In this document: positions 12,801 to 23,224 of the stretch, piece after piece
How the letters are laid out: every line of letters starts with the position of its first letter
How positions within the stretch are numbered: the stretch's first letter is position 1
Assembly (NCBI GenBank): GCA_030737835.1
Contig: CM060847.1
Span: 3,252,484-3,316,483 of the forward strand
Length of the DNA: 64,000 nucleotides
Source of the DNA: Acorus gramineus
Taxonomy: Eukaryota; Streptophyta; Magnoliopsida; Acorales; Acoraceae
Direction: 5' to 3'
Translations under genes and position numbers: made by a program
Notes under the pieces: model-generated
What the model saw: only the letters and a program-made list of their open reading frames with translations
The model's database searches: none
Told to the model about the DNA's origin: nothing

Positions 12801-14243
12801 ATCCGATCTGTATCTTGACAGGCTTACTTTGCATGCAGGGAGAAGATGGTTGCAGTTCTTTTATCTGCTGGGGCAAATCCAAGCTTAGTTTCTGATCCCA
12901 CCCCAGAATACCCTGGTGGATGCATTGCTGCAGACTTGGCATCACAAAAGGGTTATGAGGGTTTGGCTGCATATCTTGCAGAGAAAGGACTGACAGCACA
13001 TTTCGAAGCAATGACAATATCCGGTAATGTGACAGGTCCGCAGCAACCCATCGAAACTGACAACACGGATCCTTACATGGTGCCTCAAAACCTCACTGAG
13101 GATGATCTGTGCCTGAAAGACTCTTTAGCTGCTTATCGCAATGCTGCCGATGCTGCATCTCGTATACAGACTGCTTTCAGGGAACGCATGCTGAAGCAAC
13201 AGACAAAAGAAATTCAGTTGGTCGAGCCTGAGAAGGAAGCGCAGACTATCATTTCCGCAATGAGGATTCAACATGCTTTCCGCAATTACAATGCCCGAAA
13301 GAGAATGGCAGCTGCTGCAAGGATACAATATGGCTTCCGCACTTGGAAGATACGAAGAGAGTTTCTTAATAAGCGCCGGCTAGCTATTAAAATTCAAGTA
13401 TAGGCTTGATTTGGAACCTCAGAACAAAATATTTTTTATAGACTTTGTTTCCATACTAATGTTACTCATTTCATTTTTTTTTTCAGTCTGTATACAGAGG
13501 ACACCTAATCAGAAGGCAGTACCGAAAGATTCTTTGGTCAGTAGGAGTGCTTGAGAAGGCCATTTTGCGTTGGCGTAAGAAGAGAAGGGGCCTGCGTGGG
13601 GTGCAGGGGGGAGCAAATCAAGATGTCATGTTAACTCAGGACCAAGAGAATGCTGCGGAGGACGATTTCTTCAAGATCAGTCAAAAACAGGCTGAAGAGC
13701 GAGTTACGCGATCTGTTGTGAGGGTTCAATCCATGTTTCGTTCTTATAAAGCACAGCAAGATTATCGGCGAATAAAGCTCACGCATGATCTGGCAAAGGT
13801 AAATATATAATGTAGCACCTACAGATAAAATGCCCATGTGTGTATCACGTCTCCCCATCATGTGCGGCATTAGAATGGCAGTTAAAATTATTGGAAATTC
13901 CACGACGCTGCGCATTTGCTCATTAATCTTTTAAAGCAGTTTTTAAAAATAGCTTTGCAGGAAGCGTACTTCTGTTAGATTCCTGAAAAACAGTTTTTTT
14001 ATCAGTAAAATCTGTTTTCTGCTATCTTCAAAAGTTAGGACCAATGGGATTGTTTGAAAACGAGCTTGGATTAAATATGATTCATATAAAAGCAGAATCT
14101 CCAAAAGCAATCTAAAGTTGTTTCCTAACGCTACCAATGGTCAAAGTTCTTGTGTGTTTTACAAATCAAGTTTGTGAAAGCATTTGCTAACGACAATTCT
14201 TTTCACATTGCAGATGGAATTCGAAGAACTTCTTGAACAGTGA
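859..14243 (+). CDS. CAMTA: CAMTA5/6-type calmodulin-binding transcription activator (5' partial)
   Basis: Nuclear Ca2+/calmodulin-responsive transcription factor. Thirteen exons have closing phases: 859-984, 2351-2466, 3661-3749, 5194-5239, 5844-6021, 7045-7158, 7227-7282, 9797-9899, 9998-10251, 11408-12120, 12839-13397, 13487-13798 and 14214-14243 (TGA), giving about 897 residues. The first four exons encode the CG-1 DNA-binding domain (TRWLRTNEIHAIL, LLFDRKVLRNFRKDG, HIVLVHYRDT). Exon 11408-12120 carries the TIG/IPT fold (from VIVIGKFCDG) and the start of the ankyrin repeats (GWTALHWAAFYGR), which continue in 12839-13397. IQ motifs follow (RIQTAFRERM, RIQYGFRTWK, VYRGHLIRRQYRK), including the calmodulin-binding region. 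The CG-1 wording resembles CAMTA5/6 rather than CAMTA1-3; this comes from memory of the family. The exon with the start Met was not found in 1-858 and may lie before the window. Introns hold LINE and SINE remnants. Confidence 0.95.
1560..2296 (+). mobile_element. LINE (L1-type) 3' fragment
   Basis: The fragment sits in a CAMTA intron. Broken + frames read like the zinc-binding region after a plant LINE reverse transcriptase (NETVLHLFCFCPTSRHI, about 1753-1803), then a piece like CWSIWRTRSDNIFEKC (about 1941-1990). It ends with TTAATAAAG, a perfect 14-bp palindrome at 2256-2269 and an A-rich tail. Stops and frame changes show it is dead, and only the 3' end is present, as expected from 5'-truncated retroposition. 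Confidence 0.75.
2585..2660 (+). mobile_element. Short LINE/SINE 3' tail
   Basis: The segment ends in a GGTAG...CTACC stem (2631-2635 with 2643-2647), then CAGTTC and an A run. This is the same arrangement as the end of the LINE fragment 400 bp upstream, so it is probably a very short 3' remnant of a related element. Confidence 0.45.
4493..5190 (+). repeat. CAMTA: Tandem duplication (period about 344 bp) in a CAMTA intron
   Basis: Two neighbouring copies share long matching blocks, for example CATTGGCTAAGACAT at 4519 and again at 4863, and a block around TTTTGACCATATAATTTCG in both. Copy two runs up to the acceptor of the exon at 5194. Copy one ends in a similar pyrimidine tract followed by ATATCGTCC, which also occurs inside the exon, so the duplication seems to have reached the exon edge. 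The copies differ at scattered sites and by small indels. Confidence 0.85.
8081..8208 (+). mobile_element. SINE with 16-bp target duplication
   Basis: A 96-bp insert (8097-8192) is flanked by perfect copies of AGGATGCTTCAGTGAG (8081-8096 and 8193-8208). The insert has a tRNA-like B-box (GGGGATCAAACC), an upstream TTAGCCACTTAGC that may be a degraded A-box, and a T/A-rich 3' end. The target duplication length and end structure fit a LINE-mobilised SINE. The perfect duplication suggests it is not very old. Confidence 0.7.
8317..8760. repeat. Two-copy tandem repeat, period 222 bp
   Basis: A block starting CATTAACTATTACTTATTAC at 8321 recurs at 8543 and both copies continue alike to a GAATATAA end. 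A few substitutions separate them. No coding potential is visible. It lies in the CAMTA intron 7283-9796 beside the LINE fossil. Confidence 0.85.
8930..9650 (-). mobile_element. RTE-like LINE reverse transcriptase fossil
   Basis: On the minus strand broken frames resemble the late reverse transcriptase of plant RTE-type LINEs: a segment like NDIVLLGETKEELNA (about 9545-9590) and, further along, one like WFEHVQWRPMGAPIRVTW (about 9020-9075), close to the family's FGHVQRRP...APVR region. Stops and frame shifts are frequent. It occupies the CAMTA intron antisense to the host gene. Confidence 0.7.
10831..10851 (+). repeat. Poly-G tract (21 G)
   Basis: An uninterrupted run of 21 G lies on the sense strand of the CAMTA intron 10252-11407, just after a (GT)n stretch. 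The exact length is uncertain because such tracts are hard to sequence. Confidence 0.9.
11108..11235. repeat. Recent 66-bp tandem duplication
   Basis: The block beginning TCCTGGTGTTTTTTAAAAAT at 11108 is repeated at 11174 almost without change. It lies in the CAMTA intron shortly before the TIG-domain exon. Confidence 0.9.
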
Positions 14244-14560
14244 TGAAGCACTTCCCAAAGTGACATGCGAACTTGTCTTTAACTTGTAGTTAGATATCTG
14301 ATCTGTAATGTGTATTATATCAATGGCACATTTGATGTAGCGTTGGACCACAAGTCTTCTAAACGTTAATTTCTGAGTGCTGCCCTTCAAGGTTTTTTTT
14401 TTTTTGTTTTCAATCAGGGCATTGTAATTCATCTAAAGCCTGTGAATAGTCATGGAACAGTAATAGCAGACCTGGTTTTACAAACTAAATAAATGTGTAA
14501 AATGGTTACCTTAATTTGATATTCCTCCCTTTTGTGTTACTGATCCAATGTTTGCTTGTG
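14244..14560 (+). other. CAMTA 3' UTR and converging tail region
   Basis: Sequence after the CAMTA stop is T-rich, with an AATAAA-like AAATAAATG near 14487. The PADRE gene ends about 410 bp downstream on the other strand, so the two genes converge. Confidence 0.5.
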
Positions 14561-14656
14561 CAGGTTATATATGTTCAAGATATCAGGACAGACATCAAAA
14601 GCCACATCAAATACATAATCATCAACTACCACAACTATAGGTATAATATGAGTCTC

Positions 14657-15169
14657 TTAGAACAACCAGTGTTTCATCTTCCTATGCACAGCAAACCCTC
14701 TCTCTTCAATTGTATCCAAACTGGGCCTCCAAGCCTTGCCAGAAACCTGCCTCCCCAAGAACTCCGGCCGCTCCTTGACCACCTCCTCCACCGCCATCGT
14801 CCGATCCTGTCCGTCCATCAGCACCCCAGCAGTCATGGGAAGAATCCTGGCCATTGAAGTTTTCGCCTTGGCACTGTCCAACGCCCTTCGAACGTCGCCT
14901 GAAACCACCGAAACCTTCCCGGGCCGGATGCTGATCATCAAGTAGGCCTTTCTGGGGTCCAACAGATGGTCGGCGGGGAGGGGGACAGGCCGGGCTCCCG
15001 AGGACAGGATGCACGGCTTGCATTCGATCACGTAGTGCTGCGGGTGGTCGAGCATGAGCTCGGCCGCGTGCATGGGGCGGTCGAGAGGCCTCGCCGTGCC
15101 ATCGGGGAGGATGATCTTTCCGGCAGCCACACCACATGTGCGGCGGCCGGACGTGTGGTGGTTGCCCAT
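14657..15169 (-). CDS. PADRE (DUF4228) family protein
   Basis: Intronless 170-residue protein. The chosen start gives MGNHHTSG, a good N-myristoylation context that many plant DUF4228 proteins share; an in-frame upstream ATG at 15259 would add only a low-complexity leader translated from the microsatellite. Visible family features are the N-terminal GKIILPDGTARPLDRPMHAA segment, MLDHPQHYVIECK, then the DHLLDPRKAYLMI block. PADRE proteins are plant-specific, often induced by pathogens or abiotic stress; the molecular function is not established. The coding region is GC-rich compared with its surroundings. Confidence 0.85.
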   Translation of the reverse strand: MGNHHTSGRRTCGVAAGKIILPDGTARPLDRPMHAAELMLDHPQHYVIECKPCILSSGARPVPLPADHLLDPRKAYLMISIRPGKVSVVSGDVRRALDSAKAKTSMARILPMTAGVLMDGQDRTMAVEEVVKERPEFLGRQVSGKAWRPSLDTIEERGFAVHRKMKHWLF

Positions 15170-15232
15170 TGGAGGATTGAAAAAAATTATGGTATGGCTT
15201 TTGGGTGGGTGAGAGTTATGTAGACATTTGAA

Positions 15233-15239
15233 TATATAT

Positions 15240-15310
<71 letters not shown>
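15233..15310. repeat. Compound microsatellite (TA)n(CA)n(TA)n(GA)n
   Basis: Four dinucleotide blocks follow one another about 65 bp upstream of the PADRE start codon. Read on the gene's strand this is CT-rich, then TA, TG, TA, so it probably lies in the 5' UTR or core promoter. Confidence 0.95.
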
Positions 15311-15313
<3 letters not shown>

Positions 15314-17600
15314 TAATACTTCAGAGGGAGAGAGAGGGACTTGGGAGGTTTGTTAAACAACTCCTAACAAGTGACGAAGAAGGGTTGGACCTGGTTAAAG
15401 AAAGGGTGGGACAGTGGACTCGGTGGGATGTTGAGAGGGGGGTAGAGACTTTGTCGGAGTCAGTGGTGTTGGCGTAGACTTTTTGAGTTTTGTGTTTAGA
15501 CACGGTTTATCATTGTGTTTGTGTTTGTGTCTGTGTCAAAGGAAAAGTGTGAGTGATGAAAAATAATTTTTTTTTTTTTTTTATCTTCAAAAAAATCATG
15601 TGTTTGTGTCAAATAATGAAAAGAAAGAAAAATTTCTATCATTTTTTCTCCTATTTTGTCATATTAGAAAAATTGTAAAAATTCTCTCATGGGAGAATTT
15701 GAGGGCCATGAAAGTTGATCAAATTTTAAAGGATAAAATTTGAGGGAAAATATTTTACTTTTCACTATTTTTGCTTTAACTCAAATTCTCTCACTTTCTT
15801 TCATTTTTTTTTCAAATTTGTACAAAAACGCACTCATATATTGTCAGACTTATCTCTAGGGGTTAGTTTGGAAAGGGGTAAGGAGTTTGAGGATATGTTA
15901 TTATAAGTATAGAGGATAAAAAATTATTGATTTTGTTCATTTACCTTTGTGAAATTGGGTAAAAAAATAAGGATAAATGTTATTTCAGTTTTTAAATAGA
16001 ACAACAAAATCTCTATTTTTTATTTTAAAATTGAAAAATAGAGATTTTATTATTTTATCCACATTTTGTCTCAATTATTTTATATTAAATGGGATAAGTT
16101 ATACTCCTCCACTATCCCCATTCATTCCCTTGCCGCATCGATTATACCATTGTCAGATCAGTCTAAAACTGCCATTGAAATTTTAAGAAATTAGGGTTAA
16201 AAATGAAAATTGCCAAGAGGAGTTACTGTTACTACCGGTGAAGGAATGATCATCATATTAAAATGCATTTGGGACCATTAGTATTGAATGAGGAACGGTT
16301 GAATTTGAATTTGATGGCTGATATTGATTAAAAGGTACAAATCCAAAACTAACCACCAACGCTATTGATAACAGCACGTTAAAGAGTGTTCTTTAAATGA
16401 TTAAGATTGATTTAATTTGTAGAGAACAACAATTTACCAACCACATACAAACACATGAATATATTTTTTTTTAAAATAAATAAATAAAATAAACTCATTA
16501 AAAAAAGATTAATACATGTCTGAACATAGATAAGAGTGAGAGAAAAGTAAGATATAAGCAAAACGGAAAAGAAAAAAAAAAAACGCACGGGAGATGGGAC
16601 ATCTACCCGCCCCCAAACATTTGTCAGCACGTACACGTATCCTGAAGTTCTTTTTTTTTTTATTAAATGTTTTCATATCCTTTACCTTTGCAGAATTATA
16701 TATATGAAAAAAAATATGAGAAGGAAATTATATGGAAAAGTTATAGGCTTCTCTTTCAATTTTAAGGAGGAAGATAACTCGTCTTGAATGGTTTAAACGG
16801 ATTAATAGGTTATTTATTTCAACTATGAATTATTCCGTTCACTTTTAAGGTTCATGTGAACAAAAATACATATGCAAAAGTTCATGAGCCTTGCTCTGGT
16901 TTAATTAGATTCATGACTCATTAATGAGTTGATTCATGTGACTATTCTGTTTTTTTTTTTTTTTCCTTTCAGATAGAGGAATAAGAGGAGAATTGGGTGA
17001 AATAAGTGGTAATAAGTCCAAAAATTTGTTTGTTTGCAAGGAATAAGTGGGGGTATGGGTGTATGGCTACGTCGGAATAAGTGAAAATAAATTGATATTG
17101 GTATAATAAATCCCGCTATAATTGCATTATTTCATCCAATCTATTCCATTGATACGAAGACTCACGTATCATAACATCGTATAAATCATCTATTATCAAC
17201 CAACCAACAAAATCTATTATTATGTTTCCTAACAAGAATAACTAAAAACACGATCAAATAAAAAATAATTTATTATTTATCTATATTAAAATAATTATCT
17301 ATCACGAAATAACTTATATCATTGTTCAAGAATAATAATCCCATTATTGATATTAGGCAATTGTTAATACTAGGGTCAAAGGCATCTAGAACCAGCACAA
17401 CAAGAAAAGGCCTAGGCCCCTCCCTCCAACTCGCTAAGGCCATGTGGGACAATTCATATGATTATTCACTTAACTTCAATAACAATTCAGTTTGATTCAA
17501 ACAAAAGTTCCACCTCCAAAAATGCCCCATATGTCAATTGTGGGAACTGATCAGTTGTGAGACTGATTCAAGCCTCCAGACCCACTCCGTGCAGTTTGAC
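15311..17600. other. Intergenic, AT-rich
   Basis: No gene is recognised. The start probably holds the PADRE promoter. A small hairpin lies near 16010-16050 (AATCTCTATTTTT against its complement), inside a stretch (about 15860-16130) whose ends look loosely inverted, perhaps an old MITE. The region 17350-17600 may include SAR1 3' UTR. Confidence 0.5.
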
Positions 17601-17910
17601 AAACATACAACATTCTAAAATAAAATTATAAGAAACATATGTAGCCAAAATCCCCTTGATGAAATAGAGTCCATAATCCCTATATTATTACCTGCAAACT
17701 GGACACTCTAAGTACACAAACAAAAGAGGCCAGAGCAAAATAAGGCACCACTGGAATCTCCTTAAAAAAACCAGAACAAGACAATTAATGTTACAAATCC
17801 AACTCACAAGATAGCTTTGACACCATCACAAACACATCTAAATGAGCTTGTTCTTAAAACCAATGATCTTAAATATAGTATATGACCAAAAAATAAAAAG
17901 AGCCCCAACT

Positions 17911-20900
17911 CTATTTGATGTACTGTGAGAGCCACTTGAAGCCATCCCCGTAACCCATCTTGCGGACAATGCTGCACATGAACACCTCCAGAGGACGCAA
18001 GTTTGAATCGACGAGGTTCACCTTGCCCTTTCCGGTGGTGAAATTGGTGAGTCCCAGGTGGTATCGCAGCTCTTCCTCTGATGCCGCGTATGGGATGTCG
18101 ATTTTATTGCCCAATATGAGGAATGGGACATTGATCAGGGAGTCGTCTGAGAGGAGACCGTCAAGCTCTTTCTTTGATTCGGCGAATCTCTCCTTGTCAA
18201 ATGCATCTACCAAGTAGACCACCGCGTCCACCTGCACAATGAACGTGTATATTATTCACATAGAACTAAACTTTAATATCTACCTTAAGCAACAAATTGG
18301 CATACGCTCGATGTGTTGGTATCAGTGAGTAGGGAACATAAGCAAAGTACTAGATTGGTACGTGAACATGATAAGGGCACATATGAGGAAATTGTTTATA
18401 TAAGCTACTATAATATAAACACTAAAAAGGTTCGAAAATGTATATCATCGTGATCAATACAATAAGTCACACATGACGTGAGTGATATGATCACTCAACA
18501 ATAGTATCAATTTTCAATTCAACATTACTGCAGACAGTAATGTACTAGTCTCACCTACGCACAATGTGCGTGTTAAGTAAAAAATTTACTTGAAAAAAAA
18601 CTACCCCCAACCAGTACCCATTTTTTTCAATTCATTTATATATAATTTATAATATATCATGTTATATATACATAGACGATATAATGAAAATTTCAATAAT
18701 AATTAAATAAATTTTTTGTAAAATTTATTATGAAATTACACGAGTTACAAATGAAAATGAATTTTTTACATATATACCTTCAACCAATCCTATATTGTAA
18801 AAATGCCCCATTTAAAACTCTTAGACCAACAATATGCTCGAATGGATAAAAAAAAATCATTAAGATTTAGTGGATAATAATGATATTATCCAATTTATAT
18901 ATAGATACAAAAAAACACATAATTAAATTATTCATGAAATTCTTTAAAACTCATAAGATTTCAACTATAACTCCGATTGAAATAATCAATAGCTCATTGG
19001 AAAAAAAGCTTTTCAATATATACTTATGATTGTGAAATAATTTTTTTAAAAAATGATTTTTTCACAGTGAAAAATCAGATTAAACTTTGAAACTCATATT
19101 TGACCTGAAATTAACTATTTATCACATAAATTCCATGATTATCTCAATCTACATCTAATTAAAAATAATAATAAAAAAAAAAGATGATGGGAGCAAGATC
19201 ACCACCATTCATTTAATATATCTTTAAAAATTATTAGTGTTATAAAGTTGAAAACACTTTTGGTTAATAAAATAAATTCCTTAACTCGTAATATTTCATA
19301 TATCTGCTCAAAAAACTGTTAAAAGGACCATACTTATAGCTTCCCAGAGAACCAGGAAAACACTTTGCTGAATTCCAATACGCAGGCAAACAAGTTCTAG
19401 AAGGAAAAAAAATATATTAAACCTGAATCAAAAGCAAAATATCAAAATAACGGAGTGAACTCATTGTATTTTCTGGAGAAGGGCAATGAATTTCAAAAAT
19501 TAAGGGCCTGAATCAAAAGCAAGATATCAAAATAACAGAGTGAACTCATTGTATTTTCTGGAGACATGCCATGATTTCAAAAACTAAGGGAAGGCCGAAA
19601 AATAATGGTTCCAACAGGCAACAGCACCACTGGCAAAGAGAGCATTTCTCTTAGATGGTTAATCAAGAAAATATGAAATACAAAGGCCAAATACTATGAC
19701 AGCACACAATCTTATGCAATGTGTGTAATCAACGGCAGTGAAAGTCAAACCTTATGATAAATGAGTCTAAACACCAGCATACCTTGATATGAACCATAAC
19801 TGATCCTATTTAAGGAAAATCAATAAAATTTTGAGGTTCACAACATTAAGATTAGAAAAAGGAAATATCATATATATCACTCACGAAAAAAAGAATGCAT
19901 AAGGATTCTCAACTTGAAAACTACGAAAGTAATTTAATAAAGCCATAAAATCCAAATACACTCCAGTCCACACAAGTGCAACAAAAATGAACTCATCCAT
20001 GAAAACCTTGAAGGAAAAAAAAAAGAATCATTCTGCTGAACAGCATCCAACAAAATGAGATTTATCCAAATCTCAAAACACTAAATGCCATATACCAACA
20101 TAAAGAGGTGACTAAATAATAATTTGCTGCAGTAACTCCACCACCCCAAGTTATAATCACGCAAAATTTCATCCACAAACTGTTTATTGGAGCATTTGGT
20201 TGACCAGTGATGGAAATACTTTCCCCTACAAGAGGGTCTACATGGAGAACTTGGCCAGTGATATCTTCCTTTCTTAACCATGGGTCCTTATTCTCTCTGG
20301 GGAGGAGAAGCCTTCCAACATCATGGATAATGCTTGGTTTGGGTAGAGCGGGTTTGTCGGTATCCTCTTTGGTTCCCTTTTTAGAGGGAATTTTATGTTG
20401 TTATTTTCTAAATTTCCCTTTGTTAATTTCTGTACAGAGTCCCTCTTCTCCTTTTGTTTCGGAGGCTTACTTTTAATAAGCTAGAACCAATATCTCTCAA
20501 AAAAAGAAACCCCCCCACCCCCCTCGTGCATAAAGAATAACTTTCTATTTTCTATAAATTATAAAAATACAAACACAAAGAAACCTCGAATTATGAGTCT
20601 TCAAGACAAATTTGTAATGAATGCAAGGATAACATTTCACCCATGTAGACCAACATTTCACTGAGAGATCATATCAGTCAACATGTAATTCGTCGTAAGG
20701 AAATCGATTCCCCTTCCATTTTGTATTGGAGGGGGCCTACTTTGAAGACATATCGCATCTCTAACACTTGAGGAAACGTAAAACCATGCTGACAACATCC
20801 AATTCAAAGAAACTTTACAAATTTCGACAAAATTCTCTGAACATTTGAAGAAGCTCAAGGATTCAGCTACCAAATAAGTTAACGATCAATTCCGGAAATT

Positions 20901-21751
20901 TTCTAAATATTCAGAAAATATGTACCGAATTTGAATATTCAAAGGATCACCCAGGCATCTCGTTCCTCAAACAAGAAAAGAGAGAACAGTTTACCTCTTC
21001 TATGATTCTACCTTAAAATCCATAGTAACAAAATTCGAGTACAATTCGGCGAGGGTTTCATATGATATGATTCATGTACATTCATAAAATATTACATGAT
21101 AGTTATGGGGGAAAAAAAAGTACGGATACGATTTTAAGTAACATATATATAACAATAAGTACAATACATCATTCTTTTTGTTTTTTTGAAGAACAATACA
21201 TCCACAATTCTTAATTAAAAACCATTAAAATCACTTAAATTATAGATAGCAGGTGCATACAAAACATCAAATCATGATTCATCAACTTGATACAATTCGA
21301 TAAAAATCAAGAACAAACCCTACCATCAAAAGAAGAACTCAATACATAATCAAATCCCAAATAAAAAAATTCAAAACAGATTTTTAAAAAAGCGAACCTT
21401 TGCATAGTAATCTTTCCAAACCCTACGAGCGATCTGATGCCCACCCAGATCAAAAGCTTTGAACTTGATCTTTCCAATGCTCAACTCCTCCGATGTCGGG
21501 TACTGCGTCGGCTGATGCTGAACCAATCTCTACGTCCCCCCCAAAAAAATCCCAAAAAAATCAGAACTTTTTCAACAAATCAAATCCAAACCGATCGATC
21601 CGATGAAGATGAGAAAAAAAACCTCATCTTTCAACATGTGAAGGAGGGTGGTCTTGCCGGCGTTGTCGAGGCCCAAAAAGAGGATCTTGGCCTCCTTCTG
21701 CCACAGCCCAAGCGAGGCGAGGACGCCATAGAACCAGTCGAAGAGGAACAT
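17911..21751 (-). CDS. SAR1: SAR1 small GTPase
   Basis: COPII coat GTPase that recruits SEC23/24 to ER exit sites. Three coding exons (21623-21751, 21398-21529, 17911-18231) give exactly 193 residues, the usual plant length. Seen directly: an N-terminal amphipathic start [15 protein letters not shown], the P-loop GLDNAGKT (residues 27-34), switch II DLGGH (70-74), NKID (129-132), and the C-terminal WLSQYIK. There is no lipid-addition Cys, as expected for Sar1, which binds membrane through its N-terminal helix. The second intron is 3.2 kb and carries a duplication and a LINE remnant. All key motifs are intact, so the gene looks functional. Confidence 0.97.
19422..19590. repeat. 85-bp tandem duplication in SAR1 intron
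   Basis: CCTGAATCAAAAGCAA starts at 19422 and again at 19507, and both copies run on through a TGAACTCATTGTATTTTCTG block with few differences. Confidence 0.85.
20200..20506 (+). mobile_element. Probable LINE 3' end in SAR1 intron
   Basis: Antisense to SAR1, this stretch has a more GC-rich, formerly coding look, a T-rich 3' part, then TTTTAATAAG and an A run, the layout of a plant LINE 3' end. No diagnostic protein motif survives. Confidence 0.45.
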
Positions 21752-22035
21752 CACCTCGGGATTCGTGGACCGGTCGATCGAATCTGAACGGCCGGGGTTC
21801 AACCGGATCCGATCGGACGGACCTCTTTAGGGACAGACCTGGGTGGGACAGAAAAAAAAAATACGAAGCTGGGGTTTTTTATTTAGTTTGGGGGTTATTC
21901 TGGAAATATAAATTTTGGTGACCGGCTCGTCCGGTCATTATGGGCTTGCTTTGGACCATGGCCGTTGTTTGTTGAGTGTCTAAACATTTTCCTTGTTTTA
22001 TATTATATACATAGAGTTACTCATGTATTATATAA
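21752..22035 (-). promoter_or_regulatory. SAR1 5' UTR and promoter
   Basis: A GC-rich 5' leader (to about 21835) lies next to the start codon, followed by AT-rich DNA. An ATGGGCTT at about 21939 contains the TGGGCY core of plant site II elements; this is the only candidate motif noted. Confidence 0.35.
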
Positions 22036-22039
22036 ATTG

Positions 22040-22905
22040 AGCAATTCTTTTTAGCCCAATCAAATATTTCTCTTAATCCACCAATAAAAATAAAATAAAA
22101 ATAGTGTTTTTTCTGTTCCTACCCATTCGATCGGTTCGATCAAATTTAATCGTCACATTAAATTTTGGGCAACCCAACTTAATCGTCATTTCATTTTTTG
22201 GGTGACCAAGTTCAGGTTTCGGACGACCGAACTTGATCGCACAGGGTTTGTGATAAAATTTATATTTTTTTTTTCTTAGAAACATAATCACATGACTTGT
22301 ATTCTCCTAGGATCCTTCATGTCATTCCAAATTTGAGTTGTAAACTTGTAATGTAGGAATAATCAATCATTATTCTTAAATGTAGAATATAAGAACAATT
22401 TTTTTTACACAAGTGACGGACAAATTTTCAAAACCCAAATATAAAATGTGTTTGGATCAACTGGTATGTTTTTTTTGTTTTCAAACAAAGAATATACTTA
22501 ACTACGAATTCAAACGAAACTTAAAAATGATATATATTTATCTAATAATATATTTTTCTATAAAATTTTAAATTAATTGAAAGTATACCTACTTATATTT
22601 TTTTTAGTCCCTTAGTTGTTGTTTGGATAAAAGAATAAATGTAGAATATGATGGATAAACTTAAAAATTTATTTGTTTAAAAAAAATAGATAGATATAAT
22701 TTTGAATCATGTTCGAACAATTTCAGTCGCCCAAAACCTGAAATGACGATTATGTTCGGTCGCCCAAAACCTGAAATGACGACCAAGTCCGGTTGCCCAA
22801 AATCTGAAATGGTGACCAAGTTCGGTCGACCTAAATTGGTGGGAATAGTCAAACACCGATTTTTTTTATGGTGGGTTAAGAAAAATGCTTGGTGGGGATA
22901 GACGC
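22040..22905. mobile_element. Non-autonomous element with long inverted ends (Mutator-like?)
   Basis: The left arm (about 22050-22250) and the right arm (about 22710-22900) are inverted copies: ATTTTGGGCAACC and CGTCATTTCA recur in opposite orientation, and outer parts CTTAATCCACC and CTTAACCCACC also pair. Within the right arm a unit of about 36 bp (GCCCAAAACCTGAAATGACG) is repeated three times. The interior is AT-rich with no gene. Long arms of about 200 bp suggest a MULE or foldback element. Flanking TTCTTTTTA and TTCTTTTA may be a worn target duplication. Confidence 0.55.
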
Positions 22906-22931
22906 GCCCTTCTTTTATTGTTTTGTGATGA

Positions 22932-23224
22932 AAATATGAAGGGTTTTTTATTTTTTAGTCCCCATAAACTATATGATTTAGTGATCGATCATTCACTTCT
23001 TCATATTTTAGTTTAAGTCTCTAAATTTAAAGAATATGTTTCTTATTAGTCCCTAAGAGGGACTTATCCCTAAATTATTTGGTTTCCTTTTTAGTTCATG
23101 GGAGGAACTAAAAAGAACATATCATTTAAATCTGGAGACCTAAACTAAAATATGAATAAGTGAATGATCGATCACTAAATCATATAGTTTATGGGGACTT
23201 AAAAATAAAAAACCCAAATATCAA
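22932..23224. mobile_element. Mutator-type MITE, 275 bp with 9-bp target duplication
   Basis: The element 22941-23215 is almost entirely an imperfect palindrome, beginning GGGTTTTTTATTTTT and ending AAAAATAAAAAACCC, with inner paired GTGATCGATCATTCACTT blocks. It is flanked by AAATATGAA (22932-22940) and AAATATCAA (23216-23224), 8 of 9 matching, which fits the 9-bp target duplication of Mutator-like elements. Relatives lie at 57.2-57.7 kb. Confidence 0.75.
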
